Shown here: positions 25,152 through 33,024 of the stretch, one piece after another
Layout: each line of letters opens with the position of its first letter
Numbering within the stretch: the stretch's first letter is position 1
From: Ruminococcus sp.
Lineage (GTDB): Bacteria; Bacillota; Clostridia; Oscillospirales; Ruminococcaceae
Assembly: GCA_017543595.1 (NCBI GenBank)
Contig: JAFYFU010000012.1
Location: 1 to 40,903, forward strand
Direction: 5' to 3'
DNA length: 40,903 nucleotides
Notes under the pieces: generated by a model
Database searches by the model: none
What the model saw: the letters and a program-made list of their open reading frames with translations, nothing else
Told to the model about the DNA's origin: nothing
Translations under genes and position numbers: made by a program

Positions 25152-26504
25152 ATGAACGAATACAATTTTGATGTTAATGAGATTACAGAGGAAAATAACA
25201 ATACAAACAACACAAACAACATGGACAGCTCATATCAGGGATTCAGCACTGACGGCGGAAACAAGCCCCCAAAAAAGAACGGCTTACTTAAAGCTGCCGC
25301 AACCCTTATGGCTATGGTAATGGTTTCCGCAGGTTCTATCGCAGTTTACAGACAGGTTGAACCTTCCAACAACAAGAGTACGGAAAACACGGCTGTTGAA
25401 ACTGTTGACGACAATGACGAGAAAGATTCCGCAAGGGCTTTGGCTGCAAAGTCCGTAAGCCTTATCAAAACAGATGACTCAACAGGTACGGAACTTTCAA
25501 CAGAGGAAATCGTTGAAAAGGTTCTCCCCTCGGTTGTCGGCATAGAATCCACATTTACAGTTACTTCTCAGGGAAACAGCGGTTATTTCTTCGGTTTCGG
25601 CGGATTTGAACCTCAGATGCCCTCAACATCAGAGGCAACAGGCACGGGTACAGGCGTTGTAATTACCGAAAACGGCTATGTCGTTACAAATGCCCATGTT
25701 ATCTATGACAGCGAATACGGCGCAGGTCTTGCGGACAGCATTTCCGTACTCCTCAAAGATGACAAGAGTTATGATGCGGAAGTTGTCGGCTATGATACAG
25801 ACTGTGACCTCGCTGTACTTAAAATAGATGCAGATGACCTCACAGCCGCAGAATTTGGCAACAGTGAAGACCTCAAACTCGGTGAATCCGTTATAGCTAT
25901 CGGAAATCCCCTCGGATTTGAACTCATGGACACTGTAACAGGCGGTATGGTTTCGGGTCTTAACAGAAGTATCACAATCAATGACAAGGCTATGACGCTT
26001 ATTCAGACAGATGCCGCTATAAATTCAGGAAATTCAGGCGGTCCTCTCATAAACAAATACGGTCAGGTCATAGGTATAAATTCTTCAAAAATGTCCTCCT
26101 CTTATTCTTCAAGCGGTGCTTCCATTGAAGGCATAGGTTTCGCAATTCCTTCAAACGAAGTTTCAGATATAATTGACGATATCATGAAATACGGCTACGT
26201 TACAGGCAAGCCTCAGCTTGGTATAAGCTGTCAGGACGTTACTGAAAACATAGCAAAAATGTACAATCTCCCCGTAGGTATTTACGTAACAAATGTTACT
26301 GAGGACGGCGCAGCAGAAAAGGCAGGTTTACAGTCAGGTGATGTTATAACCGCTGTTGACGGCGAAGAAGTCAAAACTTCCGCAGAACTCACCGCAAAGA
26401 AAAATCTCCACAAGGCAGGAGAAAGCGTTGAACTCACCTATATAAGAAACGGCAAGGAACACACGGTAAAAGTTACCCTTGACGAAGTTAAATCAGAAAA
26501 CTAA
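25152..26504 (+). CDS. htrA: HtrA/DegP-like membrane-anchored serine protease with PDZ domain
   Basis: 450-aa envelope quality-control protease. A long Asn/Glu-rich cytoplasmic N-terminus precedes one membrane helix (about 55-75, LLKAAATLMAMVMVSAGSI). The trypsin-like domain follows with the complete triad: His in VVTNAHVIYD, Asp in DTDCDLAVLKI and Ser in NSGNSGGPLINKYG. A C-terminal PDZ domain (about 350-445) contains GIYVTNVTEDGAAEKAGLQSGD. The ATG at 25152, with AAAGGA upstream, is chosen over an in-frame TTG at 25122. It is monocistronic, with its own terminator at 26525-26557. Regulation by envelope stress is usual for the family but not shown here. Confidence 0.95.
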   Translation: MNEYNFDVNEITEENNNTNNTNNMDSSYQGFSTDGGNKPPKKNGLLKAAATLMAMVMVSAGSIAVYRQVEPSNNKSTENTAVETVDDNDEKDSARALAAKSVSLIKTDDSTGTELSTEEIVEKVLPSVVGIESTFTVTSQGNSGYFFGFGGFEPQMPSTSEATGTGTGVVITENGYVVTNAHVIYDSEYGAGLADSISVLLKDDKSYDAEVVGYDTDCDLAVLKIDADDLTAAEFGNSEDLKLGESVIAIGNPLGFELMDTVTGGMVSGLNRSITINDKAMTLIQTDAAINSGNSGGPLINKYGQVIGINSSKMSSSYSSSGASIEGIGFAIPSNEVSDIIDDIMKYGYVTGKPQLGISCQDVTENIAKMYNLPVGIYVTNVTEDGAAEKAGLQSGDVITAVDGEEVKTSAELTAKKNLHKAGESVELTYIRNGKEHTVKVTLDEVKSEN

Positions 26505-26524
26505 CTAAATCCTCTTCTTCTTAC

Positions 26525-26557
26525 ACAGACTGCTTTTTTAAAGCAGTCTGTTTTTTT
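26525..26557 (+). terminator. htrA terminator
   Basis: ACAGACTGCTT / AAGCAGTCTGT stem with a T/A-rich loop, followed by seven T residues. Confidence 0.95.
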
Positions 26558-26597
26558 GATAGTTTTTAACGAGTTATAAAAATATTTTTGTCGATTA

Positions 26598-26626
26598 TTG
26601 ACTTTTTTTCTTTAATATGTTATAAT
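26598..26626 (+). promoter_or_regulatory. Promoter of the HD-GYP gene
   Basis: TTGACT (26598-26603), 17-bp T-rich spacer ending in TATGT, TATAAT (26621-26626), about 30 bp before the start codon. Confidence 0.88.
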
Positions 26627-26657
26627 ATTTCTGTAATTAGCTGAGGAGGGAAACTGA

Positions 26658-28010
26658 ATGAACAACAAAAATATATCCGCTGAAAAAGCTATCAAAAAAG
26701 ATGACACAAGACATATAAGATTTATCGCAACTATTACAGTCCTTACCATTCTCCTTGCAGTAATCATAACCCTTTCAAGCGTAAATATATTTACGGACAA
26801 AACTAAGGAAATGCGTACAAAAACCGCTGAGGGAACAGCTAAAATGGCGGCTGAAATGATTAATGCCGAAAAAATCAGCTATTGGCTTGAAAACGGTCAG
26901 GACGATGAATATACAGAAACAGAAAAAACTCTCAGCAGTATACTTGACAATTCCCCCGAATTAAAATATCTGTATGTATACCGCATAGAAAATGACGGCT
27001 GTCATGTTGTTTTTGATATGGACAGCGATTCACTCACAGGTGCGGAACTCGGAGCTGTTGTTGAATTTGACCAGTCTTTTCTCCCTCTCGTACCTGATTT
27101 GCTCGCAGGCAAAAAAATAGCCCCCATTGAAAGCGATGACGCTTACGGCTGGCTTCTTACGGTTTATGAACCCGTTTACAATTCTGACGGGGAATGTGTT
27201 GCATATGCGGGCGCAGACGTTTCAATGATGGACATTTACAACTATGTGAGAACCCTCACATTGAAAATTGTTGTAATTTCCGCAATATTCCTTATAATAG
27301 TTCTTATTGTCGGCGTGTGTATGTTCGTTGGCTATCACAGGACAAACTCCGTTGAAATTCTCCTTGAACAGCAGAGGCGTGACAAACTCCTGATAAAAGA
27401 AATTGTTGAATCTTTTGCGAAAGTTATCGACCTTAAAGATACCTACACAAACGGTCACTCAACCCGTGTTGCGGAATATACCTCAATGCTTACCAAGGAA
27501 CTCGGCTATGATGAGGAAACTGTTGAAAAATATTACAACATCGCCCTTATGCACGATATCGGAAAAGTCGGTATTCCCGATGATGTTCTTAACAAACCCG
27601 GAAAACTTACCGATGAGGAATTTCAGCTTATAAAATCACATTCAAGCCGTGGATACGAAGCACTCAAAAATATAAGCATTATGCCCGAACTTGCAATAGG
27701 CGCAGGCGCACATCACGAAAGACCTGACGGAAAAGGCTATCCGAACGGTCTGAAAGGTGACGAAATTCCGAGAGTTGCACAGATAATCGCTGTTGCGGAC
27801 GCTTTTGATGCAATGTATTCAAACAGACCGTACAGAAAACGCATGAACTTTGAGAAGGCTGTCAGCATTATAAAAAATGTACGTGGAACTCAGCTTACGG
27901 AAGATGTCGTTGACGCATTTTTAAGACTTGTCAATAAAGGTAAATTCCGTGCGCCTGATGACCACGGCGGAGGAAGTACCGAGGATATTTCAAATATAAG
28001 AGGAAAATAA
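26658..28010 (+). CDS. Membrane HD-GYP phosphodiesterase with extracellular sensor domain
   Basis: 450-aa signalling protein likely to hydrolyse cyclic di-GMP or a related nucleotide. Membrane segments at about 20-42 and 201-225 flank an extracellular domain of about 150 residues with a Cache-like end (LLTVYEPVYNSDGECVAYAGADVSM). A short linker leads to the HD-GYP domain (about 245-430): HD pair His299-Asp300 in ALMHDIGKVGIPD, and the GYP loop in HHERPDGKGYPNGLKGDEIP (352-371). No HAMP or GGDEF domain is recognised. AGGAGG precedes the ATG. The ligand of the sensor domain is unknown. Confidence 0.93.
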   Translation: MNNKNISAEKAIKKDDTRHIRFIATITVLTILLAVIITLSSVNIFTDKTKEMRTKTAEGTAKMAAEMINAEKISYWLENGQDDEYTETEKTLSSILDNSPELKYLYVYRIENDGCHVVFDMDSDSLTGAELGAVVEFDQSFLPLVPDLLAGKKIAPIESDDAYGWLLTVYEPVYNSDGECVAYAGADVSMMDIYNYVRTLTLKIVVISAIFLIIVLIVGVCMFVGYHRTNSVEILLEQQRRDKLLIKEIVESFAKVIDLKDTYTNGHSTRVAEYTSMLTKELGYDEETVEKYYNIALMHDIGKVGIPDDVLNKPGKLTDEEFQLIKSHSSRGYEALKNISIMPELAIGAGAHHERPDGKGYPNGLKGDEIPRVAQIIAVADAFDAMYSNRPYRKRMNFEKAVSIIKNVRGTQLTEDVVDAFLRLVNKGKFRAPDDHGGGSTEDISNIRGK

Positions 28011-28043
28011 AAAAACTCCCCGATTTTTCGGGGAGAAATTTTT
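28009..28043. terminator. Bidirectional terminator between the HD-GYP gene and tRNA-Leu
   Basis: CTCCCCG/CGGGGAG stem (28016-28035). T-runs follow on both strands; the minus-strand run of seven T residues suits the tRNA-Leu gene, while the plus-strand run ends the HD-GYP mRNA. Confidence 0.9.
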
Positions 28044-28129
28044 GGTGCGGATAACAGGACTTGAACCTGCATGAACTTGCGTTCACATGGACCTGAACCA
28101 TGCGCGTCTGCCAATTCCGCCATATCCGC
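28043..28129 (-). tRNA. tRNA-Leu (anticodon CAG)
   Basis: 87-nt class II tRNA with a long variable arm and encoded CCA. Acceptor GCGGATA (28123-28129) pairs with TATCCGC. D arm TGGCGGAATTGGCAGACGC; anticodon arm CATGG-TTCAGGT-CCATG with CAG at 28093-28095; variable arm TGAACGCAAGTTCA; T arm GGTTCAAGTCC; 3' ACCA. Confidence 0.97.
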
Positions 28130-28199
28130 ATATCAACTTAAATATTATATCACATTTTTTTTAATTTGTCAAGAGGAATTTTTAAATTTTTTCAAAAAA

Positions 28200-28226
28200 C
28201 AACCGCAGATATAAAAACTGCGGTTG
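28200..28226 (-). terminator. Terminator of the GNAT gene
   Basis: Perfect 9-bp stem CAACCGCAG/CTGCGGTTG, followed on the minus strand by TTTTTTG. Confidence 0.92.
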
Positions 28227-28234
28227 TCTTATTT

Positions 28235-28891
28235 TTACCGGGTTATCGTTGAGTGACTGTGAATGTAAAATTCTTCCTGACCGGGCTGCCATGCCTTTAT
28301 TTTAGGTGGAAAAAGCGAATCGTACTTTTCGACAGCTTCTTCATCATCACAGCATTTGTCAGCATCGTTCTGATAGTAGAACCATTTTCTGCCGTCAAGG
28401 ACATTTTCCCTGAGTTCCTTGACAAGCAGGGCGGCGGGGAATATATCTCCCTCAAAGCACACGTTATATTTTTTACAGCTTTTATAGCCACGGGCAACGT
28501 AATTGTCGGGGTTTCCGAAATTTATAACCGTATCATAGCCCATTTCAAGAGCCTTTGCGAACGTATGTTCAAGGAGCAGTTTTCCATAGCCTTTGCGCTG
28601 AAAATCGGGGTGTATGCAGAGAGGGCCCATTGTGAGGACAGTTTTTTCATTGTTGTTTTCGTCTTTGAGTTTGCTTTCGGAGTACATGATACTGCCGATA
28701 ATTTTCCCGTCAATTTCCACAACGAAATCAAGTTCGGGGATAAAAGCCTCATGCTGTCTGAGCATATGCATGAAATAATGCTCACTGCAACCCTCAACGC
28801 TCAGATTCCAGAACGCTTCACGGGCGAGATTTTCAACTTCACGGTAATCTTTTTCTGTTTCTCTGCGTATGATATAATTCAATTTATTCAT
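28235..28891 (-). CDS. GNAT family N-acetyltransferase
   Basis: 218-aa cytoplasmic acetyl-CoA-dependent acyltransferase. The GNAT core is visible: YIIRRETEKDYREVENLARE at the N-terminus, the central strand IDGKIIGSIMYS, and the acetyl-CoA loop GPLCIHPDFQRKGYGKLLLEHT (motif A, Q/RxxGxG/A as QRKGYG). The closing segment NFGNPDNYVARGYKSC resembles YhbS-type enzymes that modify small molecules. The substrate is unknown. The ATG at 28891 has AGGAGG upstream; a longer in-frame start at 28954 lies in the leader. It is monocistronic. Confidence 0.9.
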   Translation of the reverse strand: MNKLNYIIRRETEKDYREVENLAREAFWNLSVEGCSEHYFMHMLRQHEAFIPELDFVVEIDGKIIGSIMYSESKLKDENNNEKTVLTMGPLCIHPDFQRKGYGKLLLEHTFAKALEMGYDTVINFGNPDNYVARGYKSCKKYNVCFEGDIFPAALLVKELRENVLDGRKWFYYQNDADKCCDDEEAVEKYDSLFPPKIKAWQPGQEEFYIHSHSTITR

Positions 28892-29033
28892 TATTTTTTC
28901 CTCCTGAAAATGCTGAACGACACACGGGAGGCTTGTGTTGAGATAAATTCGCAAACCTTCCCGTTTACGCTGCTATCTCAGTTCTGTTATTATTTTTCAA
29001 ACAACTTTCTCCTTTTAAATAAATTATGAGAAT

Positions 29034-29062
29034 ATGATATCACACAAATAAAATTTTGTCAA
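29034..29062 (-). promoter_or_regulatory. Promoter of the GNAT gene, with a long leader
   Basis: On the minus strand: TTGACA (29057-29062), 17-bp spacer ending in TGTGA, TATCAT (29034-29039). The implied leader before the ATG is about 135 nt and holds an AAGGAG site near 29005 with no real downstream gene, so some leader control is possible. Confidence 0.75.
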
Positions 29063-29077
29063 GTGTTTTCCGACAAA

Positions 29078-29102
29078 AAACCGACTTTTAAAAAGTCGGT
29101 TT
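29078..29102 (-). terminator. Terminator of the repeat-membrane-protein gene
   Basis: AAACCGACTTTT/AAAAGTCGGTTT stem, followed on the minus strand by TTTTTTGTC. Confidence 0.85.
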
Positions 29103-29109
29103 GCAGCAG

Positions 29110-30288
29110 TTAATTTCTGCTGTTTATTTTGTTTCTGCTGAAATAAAGTCCGACACATTCGCTTGCGGAGAGTGTGACAAATACTGCCACTGTGCATATA
29201 AATGCCGCTGCGTACAGTATTCCGACAAGACCCGTACTGCCGTTGTGCTGCGGGAACATCGGCAAGCCCGGAAAAAGCTGTATAACTCCCGTTATGAGAA
29301 ATACGAATGATGCAAGAGATTTGAAAAAGCTTATTCCCGTGAGCATTAACAGGGAACTTAATCCCATAGCACCTGCGATATAAAGAGCTGATTCGCTTAT
29401 TGTATTTGCAATTCCGCTCATTCCGTCTTTATAGTCAAGTCCGAGTTTTCCTGCATAGAGAAGATAAAATGCGACTGCCGCAACAACTCCCACAACCGAA
29501 AGAATTATTGTTATTTTAAAGCCTTTTTGCGCCATTTCAGCCTTGCGTTCCTCTTTGAGCTGCATCATCATGCGGAGGCTTTCCTTTTCGTCTTTCTGAT
29601 TGGAAACAAGCTGAGAAGAAACGGCTTTTTTCTTAGCTTCCTCTTTTATTCTTTCGAGGTCTTTGTTTGCATATTTCGGAACATATTCGGGAACTTCGGG
29701 TTCTTCATCGAGAATCGGTGCGGATATGGGTTCGGGCGGTGTTTCGGGTTCGGGTTTCGGGGGCGGAGGGGTATAATTATCCTCATCGAGAACGGGTGCA
29801 GACGGTGCAGGGGGCGGAGGTGCTTCTGCGCCAAGCTGTTTACGGCGCATATCTATAATCATCTGCTGTTTTTCAACGGGCAGATTATCGAACATGGTTT
29901 TCTGTTCGGGGGAAAGCCCTGCAATTATATCCTCATCACTGAGAATAAATTTCTCAGGTTCGGGGGTATATTCGGAATCGTCAAGGACAGGTGCGGAAAC
30001 TCCCGTGGGTGCGCCTTTTTTCTCATAGGGGTCATAGTTGCTCATATCATCGAGTATGGGTGCGGAAACTCCTGTGGGTGCGCCTCTGCGTATTCCATAG
30101 CTCATATCCTCCATGTCATCAAGGACGGGGGCGGAGACTCCTGTTGGTGCGCCTCTGCGGGCGGTGTCCTGAAATTCCATGTCATCAAGCAAAGGGGCAG
30201 TAACACCTGTGGGTGCGCCTTTTCTGTCATCGTCCTGAAACTCCATATCGTCAAGGACGGGAAGTGCTGTATTATTTTCATCATTCAT
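29110..30288 (-). CDS. Membrane protein with tandem GAPTGVSAPVLDD repeats
   Basis: 392 aa, family not recognised. The N-terminal ~110 residues hold four tandem units of 22-23 residues, each beginning GAPTGVSAPVLDD (S/T and V/I/L vary) and ending in an acidic-aromatic stretch and RR, KK or RK. A half unit (ALPVLDDMEFQD) precedes them, and two degenerate copies (APSAPVLDEDNYTP, PISAPILDEE) follow in a Pro-rich segment. Between lies a helical SPEQKTMFDNLPVEKQQMI segment. A charged coiled-coil-like stretch (about 215-255) leads to four membrane helices. No signal peptide, so the repeats should be cytoplasmic. The ATG at 30288 follows GAGGTG. It lies 32 bp after the transglutaminase-dockerin gene. 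Confidence 0.85.
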   Translation of the reverse strand: MNDENNTALPVLDDMEFQDDDRKGAPTGVTAPLLDDMEFQDTARRGAPTGVSAPVLDDMEDMSYGIRRGAPTGVSAPILDDMSNYDPYEKKGAPTGVSAPVLDDSEYTPEPEKFILSDEDIIAGLSPEQKTMFDNLPVEKQQMIIDMRRKQLGAEAPPPPAPSAPVLDEDNYTPPPPKPEPETPPEPISAPILDEEPEVPEYVPKYANKDLERIKEEAKKKAVSSQLVSNQKDEKESLRMMMQLKEERKAEMAQKGFKITIILSVVGVVAAVAFYLLYAGKLGLDYKDGMSGIANTISESALYIAGAMGLSSLLMLTGISFFKSLASFVFLITGVIQLFPGLPMFPQHNGSTGLVGILYAAAFICTVAVFVTLSASECVGLYFSRNKINSRN

Positions 30289-30319
30289 ATTTTTCACCTC
30301 GTTTGCGGGATTAATAAAA

Positions 30320-31468
30320 TTATTTTGTATTTACAAAATCGTAGAGAGAGAGATTTTTTCCTGTTGAAACATAGGAATAATATTCAAGTATTATTGATGA
30401 ATCCGAAGAATTAACCATGCCGTTTCCGTCAGCATCGGCAGCTTTTTTTTGCAGTTCATTCATTCCTGAAATTCTGCCCGTTGAAATTCTCGAATATGCA
30501 AGCAGTATCGCAGATGCATCGGAGGAATCTATATAGCCGTCACCGTCAACATCTCCGAGAGTTATTTCGGGGGGCGGTGAATTTATATCGCAGGCATATT
30601 CCGACATCGGATATTTTTCGGCAAATTCTTCCGACAGATAGTCGTCATAAAGAGGAGAACTTTTTGCGGACCATATGCCGTATGTATGGGAATTTCCCGT
30701 GGCAAGGGAATCCATATCCTCTGTTCCTCTCATAAAGAAAAGAAAGTTTTTGGCTTTTGCCTGAGAATCCCAAGTTGAGTCAAGGAAATAATATTTTCCG
30801 TTTGCCTCTGCGATATTCCACGCATGATTTGCGGTGTTTCCCGTTCCGGGGATAATTCTGCACGGAACGTCACATTCAATAAGAAGTCTGTACATAAGGA
30901 GAGAATATCCCTGACAGACTGCGCTGCCCTCAACGCCTGCGCCGTATGCGGAAAAAATTTCGCTTCCTGTTTACTCCGTGGAATAATTCACATTATTAAC
31001 TATATAGCCGTAAATCTTTTTGATTTTCTCATAGTTTGTATTTCCGTCAAGTGAGAGATTCTGCTTTACGAGTTTTAATTTCTCGTCAAGAAGTTTTTCC
31101 TGTTCTGCCGTTGAATTGTATTTAAGGGAATAGTTAAGGGTATAAGTTCCCTCATACTTGTTATAGATTATTTTACAGCCGTATGAACTGAGATTCCAGC
31201 GGAGATAATCGCCTTCCGTACTTCTTCCCGTTTCAGCGAGTGCGGAAACAAGGATATCTGTTATGGCATCTCCCTTTATAATGGTAACGGGGACTGTTAT
31301 GCTGAATTCGTTTATTCTTGCACACATACCCTCCCTTAGCCTGTCGGCGGCTTCGGAAACAGAAAAAGCCTCATATTCATATTCCTCAGCCATTGCACTG
31401 AAAGCAGGCACTGTGAGCAATATACACACGGAAAAGCCTGCGGCAAGCAGTTTGTTCATGAATTTCAT
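30320..31468 (-). pseudogene. Transglutaminase-like dockerin protein interrupted by an in-frame TAA
   Basis: One reading frame of 383 codons is broken by TAA at 30971-30973; the frame continues unshifted on both sides. The upstream part (165 aa) has a signal peptide (about 1-27) and an unassigned beta/alpha region. The stop falls inside a transglutaminase core: after NYSTE-stop comes TGSEIFSAYGAG, then the catalytic Cys in SAVCQGYS, His in NHAWN and Asp in FLDSTWDSQ. A C-terminal dockerin follows (GDVDGDGYIDSSDASAIL and ADADGNGMVNSSDSSIIL). The stop may be a recent mutation or a sequencing error. As written, the secreted fragment lacks the catalytic residues and dockerin; an internal ATG at 30895 would give an unexported C-terminal part. 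AGGAG precedes the ATG. Confidence 0.88.
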
Positions 31469-31524
31469 ATTTAAACTCCTCTGTCTTATCGGATTCCGAA
31501 CTGTAAATGATTTCTTATTATTGT

Positions 31525-31557
31525 CGCCGCATGAAGATTATCTGTCCATGCGGCGGC
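31525..31557. other. GC-rich hairpin between purA and the transglutaminase gene
   Basis: CGCCGCATG (31525-31533) pairs perfectly with CATGCGGCG (31547-31555). A T-run follows only on the plus strand, although both flanking genes are on the minus strand. It may be a weak purA terminator or an mRNA processing or stability hairpin. Confidence 0.55.
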
Positions 31558-31574
31558 TTTTCCGAAATATCGGA

Positions 31575-32849
31575 TTATCTTTCAAGTATCTGTGACCTGT
31601 CGGGACCTATGCCAACCATGCTTACATGACAGCCGACAAGTTCTTCAAGTCTCTTGATATATTTTTTGCAGTTTTCGGGAAGTTCGTCAAAGCTTGAACA
31701 TTTTGATATATCCTCGCTGAATCCCTCAAATTCCTCATAAACGGGCTGACAGCCGTCAAGTTCTTCGAGAGTGGGCGGGAAATTCTCCGTAACTGTTCCG
31801 TCGGGCTTTTTGTACGCCACGCACATTTTAAGGGTGTCTATACCTGCAAGAGTATCAAGCTTGTTTATTGCAAGGCTGTCAAGACCGTTTACTCTTACGG
31901 AATGACGGACGATAACAGCATCAAACCAGCCTGTTCTTCTGGGTCTGCCCGTTGTAGTACCGAACTCTCCGCCTACGTTTCTTATTTTGTCGCCGATTTC
32001 GTCATCGAGTTCGGTCGGGAAAGGTCCTTTGCCGACACGGGTTGTATAAGCCTTTGCAACGCCGATTATATTTGTTATAACTTTCGGACCTACGCCTGTA
32101 CCCACGCATACGCCTGCGGAAAGCGGGTGTGATGATGTTACATAGGGATATGTACCGAAATCAATATCAAGGAGAGTAGCCTGTGCGCCCTCAAACATGA
32201 TAGTTTTTCCTTCTTTTGCGGCATTGAAAGTAAGTACCGAAACATCGTCAACATACGGGAGAAGTCTCTTTCCGTATTCTGTGTATTCTGCTGTTACGGC
32301 ATCGAGGTCAAAGGGTTCTCCGCCGTAAACTTCGGTAATTATCTTGTTTTTGAGTTTTCCTGTGGACTGAATTTTTTCTGCGAGTACATCGGGGTGAACA
32401 AGGTCATAAAGCCTTATACCGCATCTTTCGTACTTATCCATATAAGTAGGACCTATTCCCCTTTTGGTAGTGCCGATATCTTTTCCGCCCCTGAAAGCTT
32501 CCGAAAGTCCGTCAAGTGCGATATGCCACGGCATAACGATATGCGCTCTGGGGTCTGCTTTGAGGTTCTTTGTGGATATTCCCCTTGCTTCAAGGCTGTC
32601 GAGTTCGCCTATGAAATCCTTTGGGTCAAGTACAACGCCCGCACCTATAAGGCAGAGAGTATCCTTATAGAGTATACCCGAAGGTATAAGGTGGAGTTTG
32701 TATACTTCTCCGTTGTTTACGACTGTATGACCTGCGTTGTTTCCGCCCTGTGAACGTACAACAACATCTGCACGGGAAGCGAGAATATCAATGATTTTTC
32801 CCTTTCCCTCATCTCCCCACTGAGTTCCTACAACAATATTTGAAGGCAT
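31575..32849 (-). CDS. purA: Adenylosuccinate synthetase
   Basis: Catalyses the GTP-dependent joining of IMP and aspartate, the first committed step to AMP, in the cytoplasm. The 424-aa length is normal. The N-terminal GTQWGDEGKGKIIDILA holds the GTP P-loop and catalytic Asp, followed by GGNNAGHTV (catalytic His). TTKRGIGPTYMDK, FEGAQATLLDIDFGTYPYVTSS (split: FEGAQATLLDIDFG and TYPYVTSS) and TTTGRPRRTGWFD are further signatures, the last binding IMP/aspartate. The ATG at 32849 follows GAGG; a longer start at 32891 lies in the leader. Promoter at 32903-32931. Confidence 0.97.
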   Translation of the reverse strand: MPSNIVVGTQWGDEGKGKIIDILASRADVVVRSQGGNNAGHTVVNNGEVYKLHLIPSGILYKDTLCLIGAGVVLDPKDFIGELDSLEARGISTKNLKADPRAHIVMPWHIALDGLSEAFRGGKDIGTTKRGIGPTYMDKYERCGIRLYDLVHPDVLAEKIQSTGKLKNKIITEVYGGEPFDLDAVTAEYTEYGKRLLPYVDDVSVLTFNAAKEGKTIMFEGAQATLLDIDFGTYPYVTSSHPLSAGVCVGTGVGPKVITNIIGVAKAYTTRVGKGPFPTELDDEIGDKIRNVGGEFGTTTGRPRRTGWFDAVIVRHSVRVNGLDSLAINKLDTLAGIDTLKMCVAYKKPDGTVTENFPPTLEELDGCQPVYEEFEGFSEDISKCSSFDELPENCKKYIKRLEELVGCHVSMVGIGPDRSQILER

Positions 32850-32902
32850 TTTGTTTCCTCTTTTCATTAAAATTATTATGTACAAATGCACATTTACAAC
32901 TA

Positions 32903-32931
32903 ATTATATCATATTGTAAATGATATTGCAA
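32903..32931 (-). promoter_or_regulatory. purA promoter
   Basis: On the minus strand: TTGCAA (32926-32931), 17-bp spacer ending in TATGA, TATAAT (32903-32908). No purine riboswitch core is visible in the short leader. Confidence 0.8.
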
Positions 32932-32974
32932 GCATATTTCATTATTTTAATATTTTACTTAGCAGATAATTTTA

Positions 32975-33002
32975 AAGGGACTGCCTTTTAAGACAGTCCC
33001 TT
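32975..33002 (-). terminator. Terminator of the carbohydrate-binding protein gene
   Basis: AAGGGACTG (32975-32983) pairs with CAGTCCCTT (32994-33002), with a short A/T loop; on the minus strand it is followed by TAAAATTAT, a weak T-tail. Confidence 0.7.
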
Positions 33003-33024
33003 GTTGGAAGGATTTTTTTTATGA

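Noticed and set aside
29527..30414. A 295-codon open frame on the plus strand rich in Gly, Cys and Phe.
   Set aside because: It is antisense to the GAPTGVSAPVLDD repeats, has no good ribosome site, and its composition reflects the repeats read backwards.
30971..30973. The internal stop as programmed recoding.
   Set aside because: It is TAA, not TGA or TAG, with no SECIS-like or PYLIS-like structure seen and no recoding genes nearby; a nonsense mutation or sequencing error is simpler.
32850..33002. A purine riboswitch upstream of purA.
   Set aside because: The leader between promoter and ATG is only about 50 nt, with no three-way junction or conserved core.
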